Source of the DNA: Alteromonas sp. 5E99-2
Lineage (GTDB): Bacteria; Pseudomonadota; Gammaproteobacteria; Enterobacterales; Alteromonadaceae
DNA: 64,000 nt
Direction: 5' to 3'
NCBI RefSeq assembly: GCF_017368475.1
Contig: NZ_JAFNJE010000009.1
Location: forward strand, 62,001-126,000
Under the pieces are notes generated by a model that saw only the letters and a program-made list of their open reading frames with translations, ran no database searches and had not been told where the DNA came from. Positions 52,800-63,544 of this stretch are shown here, piece by piece. Numbering within the stretch: the stretch's first letter is position 1; the number at the start of each line of letters is the position of its first letter. The position numbers and the translations under genes were made by a program.

Positions 52800-55700
52800 T
52801 TATTCTGCTTTGAGCTCAGAGGAGGGAGTCGCTTTCGATTTGCTTTTTTGACTTATTGAGGTAAACAAGAGCCGGAAAAATTGTTTAATATCCACCAAAA
52901 TCAAATACTGACATGGAACCAAAACAAGAGTAACCATGGTGGCATATAAAACTGCGAAGCCTAATGCTACTGCCATGGGAATAACAAAGGCAGCTTGCAA
53001 GCTGGTTTCAAACATAATTGGAAGTACGCCAGCAAAGGTTGTAATGGAGGTCAAGGTAATAGCTCTGAATCTTGCCCGTCCAGCCTCTGAAACCGCGTCC
53101 CTAACACTGTAACCTTGCTTCCTGCGCTGATTAACAAAATCAGTCATTACCAAGGAGTCGTTAATTACGACACCTGCAGCGGCAATAAGTCCGAAAGAAG
53201 AGAACAAACTCATATCTAACCCTAATAGGAAATGTCCAGCGACAGCCCCCGTAAAGCTGAACGGAATTACTGACATGATAATTAAAGGTTGAGAATAACT
53301 TTTAAGGGGTACAGCAAGAAGAATAAATACCATTAGCATGGCAGCAACAAAGAATAACAACTGCTCGCTTTGCGATGCTTGCTGCTCTTCAATATCTCCA
53401 CCTAGCTCTGTGATCACAGACGGGAATGCTTGCTTTAATTCAGGCAAAAGATTTTCTTCAATATTTTTTATTGCTTCATTGGGTTCAATGACTTCTTCGT
53501 CAATATTGCCCCACAAGTAAACACTTCGATAGCCACCCTCTCGACGAATATAGCTAATTCCCGGTGTTTCTGACAATTCAGCGATGTCGCCCAAGACTAC
53601 ATTATCACCTGTTGGTGTTTGAATAAGCGTGTATTTCAACGCTGCAAAGCTTTCTCGCGTGAGCCTAGGGTAGCGAACCATCACTTTTATTTCTTCGCCA
53701 TCTCTAATGAGCCTTTGTGCTTCTCCACCAAAATAGCTGGCACCAACTTGGCTAGCAACACTGTTCAAGTCGAGACCTAAATCATAGGCAACAGGTAATA
53801 GAGCTAGTTGAATTTCTTTGCTCGCGGGATCAATTGTTGAACTGATATCCAACAAGCCTGTTGAATCCTGAAGGCGCTTAATTAACAATTTTCCCGCTTC
53901 ATTTAAGGTTTCTACATCAGGTCCGTACAACAAGTAGCCAAACTCACCGTCACCGCCGTCATTACCATTGACATCGTCTTGAATAGTTAATGACTTCATT
54001 CCAGGTATTTCAGGTATCTGTTGACGCCAGCGCCGAGCCAGTTCAAAAGTATTAAAAGGGCGTAGGTCCTCGTGTATTAACGGAATGATAATACGGGCTT
54101 CAGTGCGTCCTCGGTTAAAGGCGAGTATGTCTCTAACCATACCTTGACCGAATTCTTCTTCAATTTTTTTATCTTCTGACAGGATAATATTTTCAATGGT
54201 TTTCAGTGCGTTAATTGCTGCAGTATCAGATACATTTTCGTTCATTTCTATACTAATAGCTGGAAAGTCATGGGGGACTTTAGGGTTAGGAACCAAGCGA
54301 ACAAAGTTACCTTGAATTAGGCCTAAGCTTAAACAAAATAAAGCAATAAATAGGAAAAACACCAACCAGCGTAAGTCTAAGGCTTTTTCTACAAGGCGCT
54401 TATATGGACCATTCACAAAATTGTAAAAACGACGATTAAAATTAGCTCGCCAACTGGTTGGTTTAACTTCTGTAAAACGCGTATTGGCTAAATGAGCCGG
54501 TAGAATAAGTTTAGATTCAATGAGACTGAACACTAAACACAGTATCACAACCACAGCTATGTTGTAGAAAAGTGCGCCTTCTGGTCCAGACGACATAGTA
54601 AAGGGTGCAAAAACAGCAATAGTCGTTAACACACCAAATGTAGCTGGCGTGGCAACACGTTTAGCACCGCGAACCACATTATCAACACCACCCCCTTTAC
54701 TTTCAATTTCAGAGTAGGCGCTTTCTCCTATTACAATGGCGTCGTCTACAACTATGCCTAGTACCATAATAAAGGCAAATAACGACAGTATATTAATGGT
54801 TACCCCAAAAAGAGGCATCATCATGATTGCACCTAAAAAGCACACGGGAAGACCTATCATTACCCATAGAGCTAAGCGAAAACGAAGAAACAAAGTCAAC
54901 ATTAGCGCCACTAAAATAGCACCTTGAAGTAGATTTTTTAGCATCATATTTAGACGCTCGTCTAAGTAATAAGTTAAATCAACTAACACCTCTAGAGATA
55001 AACTTTCTGGCAATGTTTCATTTTTTTGTTCTATGTATTGCTTTACTGTATCTGCAACCGGGGTAATACTTTGACTTTTAGTCGCAGCCACTTCAATTAA
55101 AATGGCATTTTTACCCGAATACTTGAAATACCGCTCGCCCTCTGTAAAACCGTCTTTCACTATGGCAACGTCTTGAAGAAGCACTCGCCCACCGGCTTTA
55201 CTGGTTTTTATTGGAATGCTTTTAAACTCATCCCCAGTGTAATATTGATTTTCTACTCGTACTGAGATGATGCCTGCATCGGTTCTTAGCTGACCTGCTG
55301 AAATATTGGCTGAGTAATTTTGTATTGCTGCGGTAACATCATTAATTGTGACGCCGAATTTACGCAGTAGTGGCGGTTGTACTTCAATGGCAATCTCACC
55401 GTCAGGATTTGAAACGTCAACTAACGAAATATTGTTGAATTGAAGTAGTTCTTTCTCTATTTGCTTGGCAACCGGTTTCAATTCGGAAAGAGGTAAGTCA
55501 CCAACCAATGAAAAGGTTATCACTTCTTGAGTGAATTCTATTTGCTCAATAATCACAGGCTCCATGGCCGCAGGAAATGTTCCTATACTGTCGACTTTGA
55601 GCTTTACTTTATCTAATACATCGGTAAGGTTGGCGCCCGTTTCGACTTCTATGGTTACTCGACCTGAGTTTCTAAATGAGCGCGCCCAGACTTTTTTAAT

Positions 55701-55958
55701 TTCGGAGACATCTTTTAATGCTTCCTCAATTTTTATCATGATACTTTCTTCAATTTCTTGGGGTGACGCACCGGGATAACTCGCGTCAATGTCAATATAA
55801 TTCACCTCAACATTAGGGAACATCTGACGCTGAATAGTAAAATAACTGGCAATACCCATGATGATGATAAAAATCATTAATAGGTTTGAGGCCACGGAAT
55901 TATTTGCAAATGCCGCAATAAGGCCTGTAGGTTTTTGTTCAACGGAAGTAGGTTTCAT
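52800..55958 (-). CDS. RND-family efflux pump, inner-membrane transporter
   Basis: 1052 residues, with the two duplicated halves (TM1 then a large periplasmic domain, repeated), as in AcrB-like proteins. Proton-relay residues lie in TM4 (LGIVVDDAIVIGES) and TM10-12; the first transmembrane helix is SVASNLLMIFIIIMG. It belongs to the HAE-type group of RND pumps but substrate class cannot be read from sequence. It follows its adaptor gene by 9 bases. No outer-membrane TolC-like protein is in the window. Confidence 0.92.
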   Translation of the reverse strand: MKPTSVEQKPTGLIAAFANNSVASNLLMIFIIIMGIASYFTIQRQMFPNVEVNYIDIDASYPGASPQEIEESIMIKIEEALKDVSEIKKVWARSFRNSGRVTIEVETGANLTDVLDKVKLKVDSIGTFPAAMEPVIIEQIEFTQEVITFSLVGDLPLSELKPVAKQIEKELLQFNNISLVDVSNPDGEIAIEVQPPLLRKFGVTINDVTAAIQNYSANISAGQLRTDAGIISVRVENQYYTGDEFKSIPIKTSKAGGRVLLQDVAIVKDGFTEGERYFKYSGKNAILIEVAATKSQSITPVADTVKQYIEQKNETLPESLSLEVLVDLTYYLDERLNMMLKNLLQGAILVALMLTLFLRFRLALWVMIGLPVCFLGAIMMMPLFGVTINILSLFAFIMVLGIVVDDAIVIGESAYSEIESKGGGVDNVVRGAKRVATPATFGVLTTIAVFAPFTMSSGPEGALFYNIAVVVILCLVFSLIESKLILPAHLANTRFTEVKPTSWRANFNRRFYNFVNGPYKRLVEKALDLRWLVFFLFIALFCLSLGLIQGNFVRLVPNPKVPHDFPAISIEMNENVSDTAAINALKTIENIILSEDKKIEEEFGQGMVRDILAFNRGRTEARIIIPLIHEDLRPFNTFELARRWRQQIPEIPGMKSLTIQDDVNGNDGGDGEFGYLLYGPDVETLNEAGKLLIKRLQDSTGLLDISSTIDPASKEIQLALLPVAYDLGLDLNSVASQVGASYFGGEAQRLIRDGEEIKVMVRYPRLTRESFAALKYTLIQTPTGDNVVLGDIAELSETPGISYIRREGGYRSVYLWGNIDEEVIEPNEAIKNIEENLLPELKQAFPSVITELGGDIEEQQASQSEQLLFFVAAMLMVFILLAVPLKSYSQPLIIMSVIPFSFTGAVAGHFLLGLDMSLFSSFGLIAAAGVVINDSLVMTDFVNQRRKQGYSVRDAVSEAGRARFRAITLTSITTFAGVLPIMFETSLQAAFVIPMAVALGFAVLYATMVTLVLVPCQYLILVDIKQFFRLLFTSISQKSKSKATPSSELKAE

Positions 55959-55967
55959 ATGTCTACC

Positions 55968-57137
55968 TTATTTCTCTGTGCGTTGAGCGGTAAGTAGAGA
56001 GTTGTCTGAGTCGTCGGGTGACGAGAGAACTTTTACAGCCATACCTTCTTTGGGATACTCAGGTAAGGTAACAACCACGGGTTGATTAATCGCACTATCA
56101 GCTTGGATGACAAAAAATTGGCCGTTTTCTCTTAGCACAGTAACAGCATGGGACAGTAATTTACCGTCAGAGTCGACCATCCATAATTTACCATTATTGA
56201 TGAGTTGTTGAGGTACCTGATAGGTATTTTCTAAAGTAACACCATCAAACTTAACCGTTACATAGCTGCCGAATTTGAGTGCAGGTTTGTCTGACTTTAG
56301 TCCATATGGGTCGTCTACTCTCACGACAAAGTGGGTCATGCGAGTTTCTTCATCGATAATACCTGTATCTCGATTCAAAACGCCTAGGATTTCTTTGCCA
56401 CTAGATGACGGTAAAATTTTGACCGTCTGTTCCGACGTAATTGCGTCTACAAACTGATTGTCAAAACCCGCAATAGGAAGTGTGATTTCGGCTTTCTCAA
56501 TGTTATTTAACTCGCCTGCAACAGCGCCAACAGAAATAAAATCACCCACACCAATATTACGAGAAATCACTAATGCATCATAAGGTGCGCGAACATCACA
56601 ACTGTCTAAATCTCGCTGAGCAATACTCAACTGAGCTTCAGCAGACTTTACAAATGCTTTGGCACTAATTAGTTGAGGCTTTTTCAAATACAGGTCTGAT
56701 ACCGAATTACTTGTAAATTTTTTCGCTTCTAATTGAGCGACATCACTTTGTGCCTGAGCTTCAATTAAATTAGCTTTCGCTTGTTGTAAATTTGCTTCGG
56801 CAACAAGGAGGGCAGCAGAGTATGTATCTTTTTCAATTGAAAATAGGATTTCGCCTTTAGGGACAATTCCACCTGGAACAAATTTTGGATGCCACGAGGT
56901 AATTTGCCCGGCTACTTTGGTTGCGAGCATAGTGCGCTCAGTTGGCGCCACAGCGCCATAGCTTTCTATTTCTATCGTGTGATCTGTTGCTGTGAGGGTG
57001 TCTACGCTTACTATAGGGCGATTATCACTCACCTCTTTTTCTGGCTCTTCATGGCCGGTGGCTGCAATCAGCTTCATTCCACCGATACCCGAAATCAAAA
57101 TAGCGGCTACTGCAGCAAATTGATAGCGTTTCTTCAT
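55968..57137 (-). CDS. RND efflux pump, periplasmic adaptor (membrane fusion protein)
   Basis: About 389 residues. ATG 57137 (MKKRYQFAAVAAI) is preferred over GTG 57149. N-terminal membrane anchor or signal peptide, a barrel-sandwich hybrid lipoyl-like domain split by an alpha-hairpin (residues about 75-190; ALLVAEANLQQAKANLIEAQ and SAEAQLSIAQRDL), and the beta-barrel/membrane-proximal part (GVLNRDTGIIDEETRMTHFVVRV). It bridges the inner-membrane RND protein and an outer-membrane channel. Same operon as the transporter downstream. Confidence 0.9.
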   Translation of the reverse strand: MKKRYQFAAVAAILISGIGGMKLIAATGHEEPEKEVSDNRPIVSVDTLTATDHTIEIESYGAVAPTERTMLATKVAGQITSWHPKFVPGGIVPKGEILFSIEKDTYSAALLVAEANLQQAKANLIEAQAQSDVAQLEAKKFTSNSVSDLYLKKPQLISAKAFVKSAEAQLSIAQRDLDSCDVRAPYDALVISRNIGVGDFISVGAVAGELNNIEKAEITLPIAGFDNQFVDAITSEQTVKILPSSSGKEILGVLNRDTGIIDEETRMTHFVVRVDDPYGLKSDKPALKFGSYVTVKFDGVTLENTYQVPQQLINNGKLWMVDSDGKLLSHAVTVLRENGQFFVIQADSAINQPVVVTLPEYPKEGMAVKVLSSPDDSDNSLLTAQRTEK

Positions 57138-57236
57138 CCTAAATTCCACTCATATTTTTTGACGTTAACAGTGTAACGTAAAGCAATGTTTCATAGAGTG
57201 AATAAATGTAAATAAATGTTATTTATTGAAATGAAA

Positions 57237-57797
57237 CTACTTTTCTATAGCTGTTAACTTCGTTTTTATGTGGTTAACCATATCATTTATGGCGCGCCTG
57301 TATACATTAATGGTATGAGCGTAACCATCTTCTGAAAGTGAGTAAGATTTACTGTAGGCCTGTCGAGATAGTAGCCGACTGCCATTGTTGATTTGGTAAT
57401 TCGCGCTAATAATGACGTCACCCTTGCTGGTTGCTACCAAGTGAAGAATATCAATAGAAAGCGAATATTGATCGTCATTAAAGCCGCCCTCCGTAGCTAA
57501 AACATATTCGGATGAAAATGCATGTTGCATATATTTGGTTAAACTAGTATCAAAAGATTCTGCCCAAAGGTGTGTTTTTGATAGTTGTATTTGGTTTGAT
57601 TCCAGCATCAGGGGCAGGCCGTTCTGCTTAAGATATTCTGGAATAGTGAGTCGAGTTAAGCGCAAGGTTTTACTCTGAGTTAAATCTACGCTTTGAATAT
57701 CATTAGGGGAGGACAGCAAATAATGCTGAATGGTCGAAGTATGATTACTACATCCAGTAAGACTCAAGATAATGGCAATAAAAATGAAGTGGCGCAT
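57237..57797 (-). CDS. pqiC: PqiC-type membrane-integrity lipoprotein
   Basis: 186 residues from ATG 57797 with AAGGAA just upstream; the open frame runs further but enters the end of pqiB. Lipobox SLTGC at residues 11-15 and an ABC-transport-auxiliary (PqiC/YmbA) domain with KTLRLTRLTIPEYLKQ and KTHLWAESFDTSL. It is the outer-membrane-side partner of PqiAB in lipid movement. One base separates it from pqiB. Its stop overlaps nothing; the next gene in this direction is 88 bases further on the other side of a promoter-sized gap. Confidence 0.85.
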   Translation of the reverse strand: MRHFIFIAIILSLTGCSNHTSTIQHYLLSSPNDIQSVDLTQSKTLRLTRLTIPEYLKQNGLPLMLESNQIQLSKTHLWAESFDTSLTKYMQHAFSSEYVLATEGGFNDDQYSLSIDILHLVATSKGDVIISANYQINNGSRLLSRQAYSKSYSLSEDGYAHTINVYRRAINDMVNHIKTKLTAIEK

Positions 57798-57798
57798 A

Positions 57799-59433
57799 CT
57801 AATTTCCTTGTTTCGCTTTCGGTGTGACTTCGTCGTTACGGCTACTATTAAATAGTATACTGCTTGGCGACTCATTTAACTGTTGTAGCACTGGTTGAAT
57901 ACTTCTAAGTGTATCTTGTAGTTCTTTTGCTGTACTTTGGATATCTTTCTCAATTCCGCTATGACTAAGGTTATCAGTTAAAATCGCAATACTTTTTAAC
58001 GTACTCACCATTTCATTATTCATAGTCGCAATATCGACACCATTAATTAGCTCATCAAAATCATCACTACTACTTTCCACTGATTCAGCTGCTTCTAGCA
58101 TGGCATTAATCGCGTCAGTGGCATCCACGGCGAGTCGATCTAGAGGTAATGCATTAAGTTTATCCAGTAAAGCTTCTGCCTTTTGAGTGATTTGGGCGAA
58201 TTCATTGGAAGCGGTTGGGATAACTTCATAATCAAGGAAGGTCTCAACGCTATCCGCTGTGTCAGTTCCAAAGTGGTGTAAATCGACGTATAAGGCTCCA
58301 GTTACTAGGCTTCCCATACGCAATGTGGCATGTAAGTTTTGGTTAATCCACTGTGTCATTTGTTGTTGCACAGCGACTAAGCCTTCTTTAGTGTCATCGG
58401 CTCTGACTTTCCCCGGATAAACACTTATTACAACGGGGATCTTATAGCCTTCTTGTAAAATATTGTTTTCTTCTAGAGATAACTTATTGATAGACACTAC
58501 TTCACCAACGTTGATACCTCGGTATTCAACGGGAGCGCCTTCATTTAAACCTCTGACGTTTTCGTCTATGAGTAACACATATTTAGCTGATAGGTTAAAC
58601 TGTTGAGCTTGAGCCTCTTCCTGAGATTCGAAAATTTCAAAGTAGGTTTTTTCAGTAATTAAATCACCAGATGTCATACCTTCAGGAACATCAAATGAAA
58701 CACCACTAGACAATAGGGTTTCCAAACTACCAGTATCAATTTCTAAACCCGAAGCACGTAATCTGATTTTTATTCCACTGGTGTCCCAAAAACGCGTGTT
58801 TTCATTAATTAGTCTATGGTAAGGGGCTTTGATAAACGCAGTGTAATACATGGCTCTTTCAAATTGGTTAAAGAAAGACTCTTCAAATTGACCCACTTTA
58901 TGACCTTTGTATACGATTGCGTCGCCTTCTTTATATGCGAAATCTTTTGTACTTGTCAGTGTAACAAATAAGCCTGGGGTCCCTTGAGGAGTCACCGGTG
59001 GACGAGGTAAAAGGGTAAATTTAGTTTTCTTTCTGCCTTCACCATCACCCGACATCGACAAATATACGCCTGATAGTAAAGTGTTTAAGCCTGAGACTTC
59101 GGAAAGGGTGATCCTAGGTGACACAATCCAAAATTTACTTGTTTCGGTCAGTAAGTGTTCAGCATTTTTATCTATTTGCGCTGTGACTAAAACGCTTTCG
59201 CCCCCTTCATTTAAGGAAACTTTTTTAACTTTTCCTATTTGTAAATCACGTACTTTAATTGCGGTTTTGTTGGCTTCTATTCCAACCGCTGATGTCATTT
59301 CAATGGTAATGAAAGTACCTTGGTTTAGCCATTGACTGTACACCATCCAACCGCCAATCACTAAAGCGAGTAGGGGAATTACCCACACTTTTGAAAATGT
59401 TTGATGGCCTTTTATTTTAGCTACTTCGCTCAA
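57799..59433 (-). CDS. pqiB: Intermembrane transport protein PqiB (MCE family)
   Basis: Three MCE domains (about residues 35-125, 150-240 and 270-370) in tandem behind one N-terminal transmembrane helix (VWVIPLLALVIGGWMVY), then a long coiled-coil tail, as in E. coli PqiB, which forms a tunnel across the periplasm for lipids. I favour TTG 59433, which overlaps the pqiA stop (TTGA) and has AGGAAA 9 bases upstream; the open frame allows 59454. About 544 residues. Confidence 0.9.
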   Translation of the reverse strand: MSEVAKIKGHQTFSKVWVIPLLALVIGGWMVYSQWLNQGTFITIEMTSAVGIEANKTAIKVRDLQIGKVKKVSLNEGGESVLVTAQIDKNAEHLLTETSKFWIVSPRITLSEVSGLNTLLSGVYLSMSGDGEGRKKTKFTLLPRPPVTPQGTPGLFVTLTSTKDFAYKEGDAIVYKGHKVGQFEESFFNQFERAMYYTAFIKAPYHRLINENTRFWDTSGIKIRLRASGLEIDTGSLETLLSSGVSFDVPEGMTSGDLITEKTYFEIFESQEEAQAQQFNLSAKYVLLIDENVRGLNEGAPVEYRGINVGEVVSINKLSLEENNILQEGYKIPVVISVYPGKVRADDTKEGLVAVQQQMTQWINQNLHATLRMGSLVTGALYVDLHHFGTDTADSVETFLDYEVIPTASNEFAQITQKAEALLDKLNALPLDRLAVDATDAINAMLEAAESVESSSDDFDELINGVDIATMNNEMVSTLKSIAILTDNLSHSGIEKDIQSTAKELQDTLRSIQPVLQQLNESPSSILFNSSRNDEVTPKAKQGN

Positions 59434-60566
59434 GACAGTGTTTCCTTTTGCCAAATTAAACGTGAATCAAAGGTAATAGCGGCGAGCATGGTAAAAAATA
59501 CCACTGCACAAAATGCCAGTGCTGCATAGCCGGGAAATATAGATATGGTGCCGCCAAGTTGAATAAGTGCGACAAGTACTGCGACAACAAATACGTCTAT
59601 CATTGACCAGCGGCCTACCCATTCTACTAGCTGGTACGCTAGCGCTCGCCTGCAATGAAGCTCTTCAGATTGAGTTTGTATACTCCAATTTAGCCATGCT
59701 AGCACAATTAACTTTGCAATAGGAATGGCCACACTGGCTAAAAATATAATGATAGCAATAGGATAAGAACCCGTATGCCAAAGTTTGATTACCCCACCAA
59801 TTATCGTGCTAGGTTCAATTGAGCCAAAAAATTGGGTGTGCATTATAGGAAGTGTATTGGCGGGTATATAAAGTAAGGTAGCGGTAAATAGCAAGGCCCA
59901 TGTTTGTTGAATACTTTTTTGTCTAGATAAGTGCGTGATGGGGTTGGGGGGCAAAGACGCTTCATCTAACCAATCGCTAAACTCTGTGCTGTCATAAAAA
60001 TAAAGCGTTGCGGTCATGCAAACAATAAACAAACAAAATGCAATAAAACTCATGCCAACATCAAGTGTTGCCATGTCTGCTATTTTTACCAAACTGACTA
60101 GTGTTCCGACTAAAAAAATTTCAGCCATAGACCAAGGCAGCAGTAGCTTAACCATTTTAAACGTAGGGATTAACCATGTAGGTTTTTTGTTGATTACTCT
60201 ACATCCATTCAAGCTAATAATACCCAATAAGACGATAGCGGGTATAAATAAAGTGAGTAGTGCCGTTACTAAAGCAAGTGGATAAAAATCTAATTCAGCA
60301 AGTGTTTGTAATCCCGAGGGTAAATCGATTTCGCGTTGTTGTCCGCTGGCTGAAAAAGAGAGGAATTTATAGGGCAGTGAAAGAGCTAAAAATACTAACG
60401 CTGCTAATGCAAAAGATAGCGCCTTCTCTTTATTATCATTAAGATATTGCGATAGCGTATTTGTACAGCGAGGACATTGGGCACAGTGGCTTTTGTCCAG
60501 CTCCGGTATTGCCACCTTTAATCCACAAAGGTGACAATGTGTGGTGAAGGCAGGTTGTTTATCCAT
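59430..60566 (-). CDS. pqiA: Intermembrane transport protein PqiA
   Basis: 378 residues, shorter than E. coli PqiA (417). N-terminal zinc-ribbon-like pair CHLCG...CAQCPRC (residues about 11-35), then two PqiA transmembrane repeats of four helices each (about 50-200 and 215-370). PqiA holds PqiB in the inner membrane. ATG start at 60566, 24 bases after the asnS stop, so it probably shares a transcript with asnS. Confidence 0.9.
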   Translation of the reverse strand: MDKQPAFTTHCHLCGLKVAIPELDKSHCAQCPRCTNTLSQYLNDNKEKALSFALAALVFLALSLPYKFLSFSASGQQREIDLPSGLQTLAELDFYPLALVTALLTLFIPAIVLLGIISLNGCRVINKKPTWLIPTFKMVKLLLPWSMAEIFLVGTLVSLVKIADMATLDVGMSFIAFCLFIVCMTATLYFYDSTEFSDWLDEASLPPNPITHLSRQKSIQQTWALLFTATLLYIPANTLPIMHTQFFGSIEPSTIIGGVIKLWHTGSYPIAIIIFLASVAIPIAKLIVLAWLNWSIQTQSEELHCRRALAYQLVEWVGRWSMIDVFVVAVLVALIQLGGTISIFPGYAALAFCAVVFFTMLAAITFDSRLIWQKETLS

Positions 60567-60590
60567 AACGTATCAACCTATATGCCTTCA

Positions 60591-61988
60591 TTAGTACTGG
60601 GCGTTGCCAGGTGTTCTTGGGAATGGTATTACATCTCTTACGTTCTGCATTCCCGTTACATAAGCAACTAAACGCTCAAAGCCAAGCCCGAAGCCTGAAT
60701 GGGGAACCGAACCATAACGGCGCAAATCCCGGTACCAGCTGTAATCTTCTTTATCTAAGCCCATTTCTTCAAGTCGGCGATCGAACACGTCTAAACGCTC
60801 TTCACGTTGTGAACCACCGATGATTTCACCAATCCCCGGCGCCAAAATATCCATTGCGGCTACGGTTTTATTGTCATCGTTGATACGCATGTAAAACGCT
60901 TTGATGTCTTTAGGGTAGTTTTTCATAATGATTGGCGCACCTACGTGCTCTTCTGCAAGGTAGCGCTCATGTTCAGAACTTAAATCTACGCCCCACTCAA
61001 CAGGGAATTCAAACTTCTTGTTACTCGCTTTGAGTATATCGATGGCGTCGGTGTAATCCATGTGAACAAAGTCAGACTCAACTAAGGCCTGAAGGCGATC
61101 GATGGCAGTTTTGTCGACACGCTGTGCAAAGAAGGCCATGTCATCGGCGCGCTCTTCCAATACCGCTTTACATACGTACTTAAGCATGTCTTCCGCTAGG
61201 CCTGCGATACTTTCTAAATCAGCGAAAGCAACTTCTGGTTCAATCATCCAAAATTCAGCTAGGTGACGAGATGTATTACTGTTCTCAGCTCTAAACGTTG
61301 GCCCAAAGGTATAGACTTTAGACATTGCAGAGCAATAAGTTTCACCATTAAGTTGGCCTGAAACGGTTAAGTACGTTTCTTTGCCAAAGAAATCTTGGCT
61401 GTAATCTACATCACCTTTTTCAGTTAGGGGGATATTCATCATATCTAATGTAGATACTTGGAATAACTCACCAGCACCTTCAGTGTCACTTGCCGTTAAA
61501 ATAGGCGTACTTACCCATACAAATCCACGTTCGTGATAAAAACGATGTATCGCTTGAGATAAACAATTGCGTACACGGGTGACCGCACCAATAATATTTG
61601 TGCGAGGACGTAAATGAGCATGCTCACGTAAGTATTCAATTGAATGTCGTTTGGCCGCCATAGGGTAAGTGTCAGGGTTTTCTACCCAGCCAACAATTTC
61701 AATGGCTGTAGCATCAATTTCTAGTGCTTGACCTTTACCTTCAGATGCTTTAACTACACCGGTTGCAGACAATGAGCAGCCCGTGGTTAACTTTTGTATG
61801 TCTGAATAGTTTTCTAGTGTACTTAGCGCAACAACTTGAATAGGGTCGAAACTGCTTCCATCATGTAGAGCGATAAATGAAAGGCCGGCTTTTGAATCTC
61901 TACGAGTTCTTACCCAACCTTTTACTGTAACAGTCTCACCAACGGCGTAGCGGCCTTTTAAAACGTCGACCACAGGCGCATGCGTCAT
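60591..61988 (-). CDS. asnS: Asparaginyl-tRNA synthetase
   Basis: Class IIb synthetase charging tRNA-Asn. OB-fold N-terminus ([23 protein letters not shown]), motif 2 with [21 protein letters not shown], and motif 3 in [15 protein letters not shown]. 465 residues, very near the standard 466. On the minus strand a TATACT-like -10 (about 62033) lies in its upstream gap, though the -35 is poor. Probable first gene of an asnS-pqiABC transcript. Confidence 0.96.
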   Translation of the reverse strand: MTHAPVVDVLKGRYAVGETVTVKGWVRTRRDSKAGLSFIALHDGSSFDPIQVVALSTLENYSDIQKLTTGCSLSATGVVKASEGKGQALEIDATAIEIVGWVENPDTYPMAAKRHSIEYLREHAHLRPRTNIIGAVTRVRNCLSQAIHRFYHERGFVWVSTPILTASDTEGAGELFQVSTLDMMNIPLTEKGDVDYSQDFFGKETYLTVSGQLNGETYCSAMSKVYTFGPTFRAENSNTSRHLAEFWMIEPEVAFADLESIAGLAEDMLKYVCKAVLEERADDMAFFAQRVDKTAIDRLQALVESDFVHMDYTDAIDILKASNKKFEFPVEWGVDLSSEHERYLAEEHVGAPIIMKNYPKDIKAFYMRINDDNKTVAAMDILAPGIGEIIGGSQREERLDVFDRRLEEMGLDKEDYSWYRDLRRYGSVPHSGFGLGFERLVAYVTGMQNVRDVIPFPRTPGNAQY

Positions 61989-62098
61989 GGGTGTGTTTCC
62001 TTATATAAACGTGTTTTTAATATTTTTAAGTAGTATAACGAAATTGAATAGAGATACCATATTCATTATTCATCAGTACTTGAATTGATGTGTTTTAA

Positions 62099-63076
62099 TC
62101 AACCGCCATTGACGAAGGCAGAATTGATTAAAAAATACGTGTAAGCACAGTAACCTGCAACAAAAACGGCGCCTTCCAGACGATTAAGTCGACCCGGCCC
62201 CTTTAAACCGATACAAAATATAAATAGAGCTACCGAAAAACCGACCATGATCAGTACATCTCTATAAAGAAACTCAGATGCCACACTCATAGGTTCAATC
62301 ATGCCAGCAATACCAACAACGGCTAAGGTATTAAACATGTTAGAGCCGATAACGTTACCAAGTGCTAAATCATGTTCACCTTTTTTAACTGCAATTAAAG
62401 AGGAGGCCAATTCAGGCAAGCTAGTACCAATAGCAACTATGGTAAGACCAATAATAGTATCGCTAACACCAAAGTATTGAGCGACGTCTACAGCGCCCCA
62501 AACCAATAAGCGAGAGCTACCAATGAGCACCAATAACCCTACCAGTAACCAGATTACGTTGAGTTTTAAACTCTTTTCACCTGCATCAAGTTCATCTTGG
62601 TATTCTGCAGTTAAAATATCTTTGTCGGATTTTAAGCCGCTATAGATACTCCAGGATATGAGTAACACAAATAAGCCAATGAGCGCATAAGCATCATCGT
62701 GGCTTATTTTTAAATCGATAACCTGATAAGCACCAAAAAACGTCAGACCCAACATGATCGGGAGCTCTTTTTTGATGATGTTCGATTTCACCGCAATAGG
62801 GCTTATCATGGCAGTTAAGCCGAGAATTAATGCGACGTTAGCAATGTTAGAGCCATAAGCGTTACCTAATGCAAGGCCTGATTTCCCTTGCAAAGCGGCA
62901 ATAATAGAAACGATTATTTCTGGTGCAGAGGTGCCAAAGCCAATAATTAGCATACCAATAAGCAGCGGCGACATGCCGATATGATTGGCTAGCGCAGCGG
63001 CTCCACCAACAAATTTTTCGGCGCTCCAAAGAAGAAGCGGCAGCCCCACCAAAATTGCAATACTTGCTTCTAGCAT
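62099..63076 (-). CDS. CaxA/YrbG-type calcium/sodium antiporter
   Basis: 325 residues, ten to eleven transmembrane segments. The duplicated alpha-repeat motifs of the CaCA superfamily are visible: GFGTSAPEIIVSIIAA with GNAYGSNIANVALILG in the first half, and AIGTSLPELASSLIAV with GNVIGSNMFNTLAVVG in the second. These contain the Glu residues that bind the ion. Relatives of E. coli YrbG exchange Na+ or H+ for Ca2+; the ion here is not proved. Confidence 0.9.
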   Translation of the reverse strand: MLEASIAILVGLPLLLWSAEKFVGGAAALANHIGMSPLLIGMLIIGFGTSAPEIIVSIIAALQGKSGLALGNAYGSNIANVALILGLTAMISPIAVKSNIIKKELPIMLGLTFFGAYQVIDLKISHDDAYALIGLFVLLISWSIYSGLKSDKDILTAEYQDELDAGEKSLKLNVIWLLVGLLVLIGSSRLLVWGAVDVAQYFGVSDTIIGLTIVAIGTSLPELASSLIAVKKGEHDLALGNVIGSNMFNTLAVVGIAGMIEPMSVASEFLYRDVLIMVGFSVALFIFCIGLKGPGRLNRLEGAVFVAGYCAYTYFLINSAFVNGG

Positions 63077-63221
63077 TAAATCCCCAACGTCAGTATCGAT
63101 AAAAGCGATCAGGTTACTATGGCAACGGTGTCGCAGTACAGAAGGATTATAAAAAAACAGCGATTAATTTCGTCTGCTGTTTGTATATTGTACAAGTTGA
63201 CGTTGGGAACGCAATAATTTA

Positions 63222-63470
63222 CTAATTATTAACGAGCCTATTCATTGTTGATAACGCTAAGAGTAGTGCGTTTAAATCGTCTAGGGTTCCTTGAAATGAC
63301 ACTGACTTTCTCATTGTGATTGGGTTAATTGAAGGTTTTAGGCTATCTACTTGCTTCATTAGAGATTGCCACTTGTCTTGCATATGCGCAGGTATGATAT
63401 GACGTTTAGCGTTTAATTTTTCACTGTGCTGAATAACTTGTGCAACGATAAGTGTTTCTTGATGTTTCAT
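63222..63470 (-). CDS. Small cytoplasmic protein, unknown
   Basis: 82 residues from an ATG at 63470 (MKHQETLIVAQVIQHSEK) with AGGAGT 9 bases before it. Mainly helical, basic, Lys/Leu-rich and without a signal peptide or a transmembrane stretch. I do not recognise a family. It lies between the antiporter and the gene cut by the window edge, all on the minus strand. Confidence 0.6.
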   Translation of the reverse strand: MKHQETLIVAQVIQHSEKLNAKRHIIPAHMQDKWQSLMKQVDSLKPSINPITMRKSVSFQGTLDDLNALLLALSTMNRLVNN

Positions 63471-63544
63471 AAATACTACTCCTAATTACAAAACGAAGAG
63501 TAGCGATGGTTTCCTTAACCTAAGATTAACGAATTATGAAAGTA

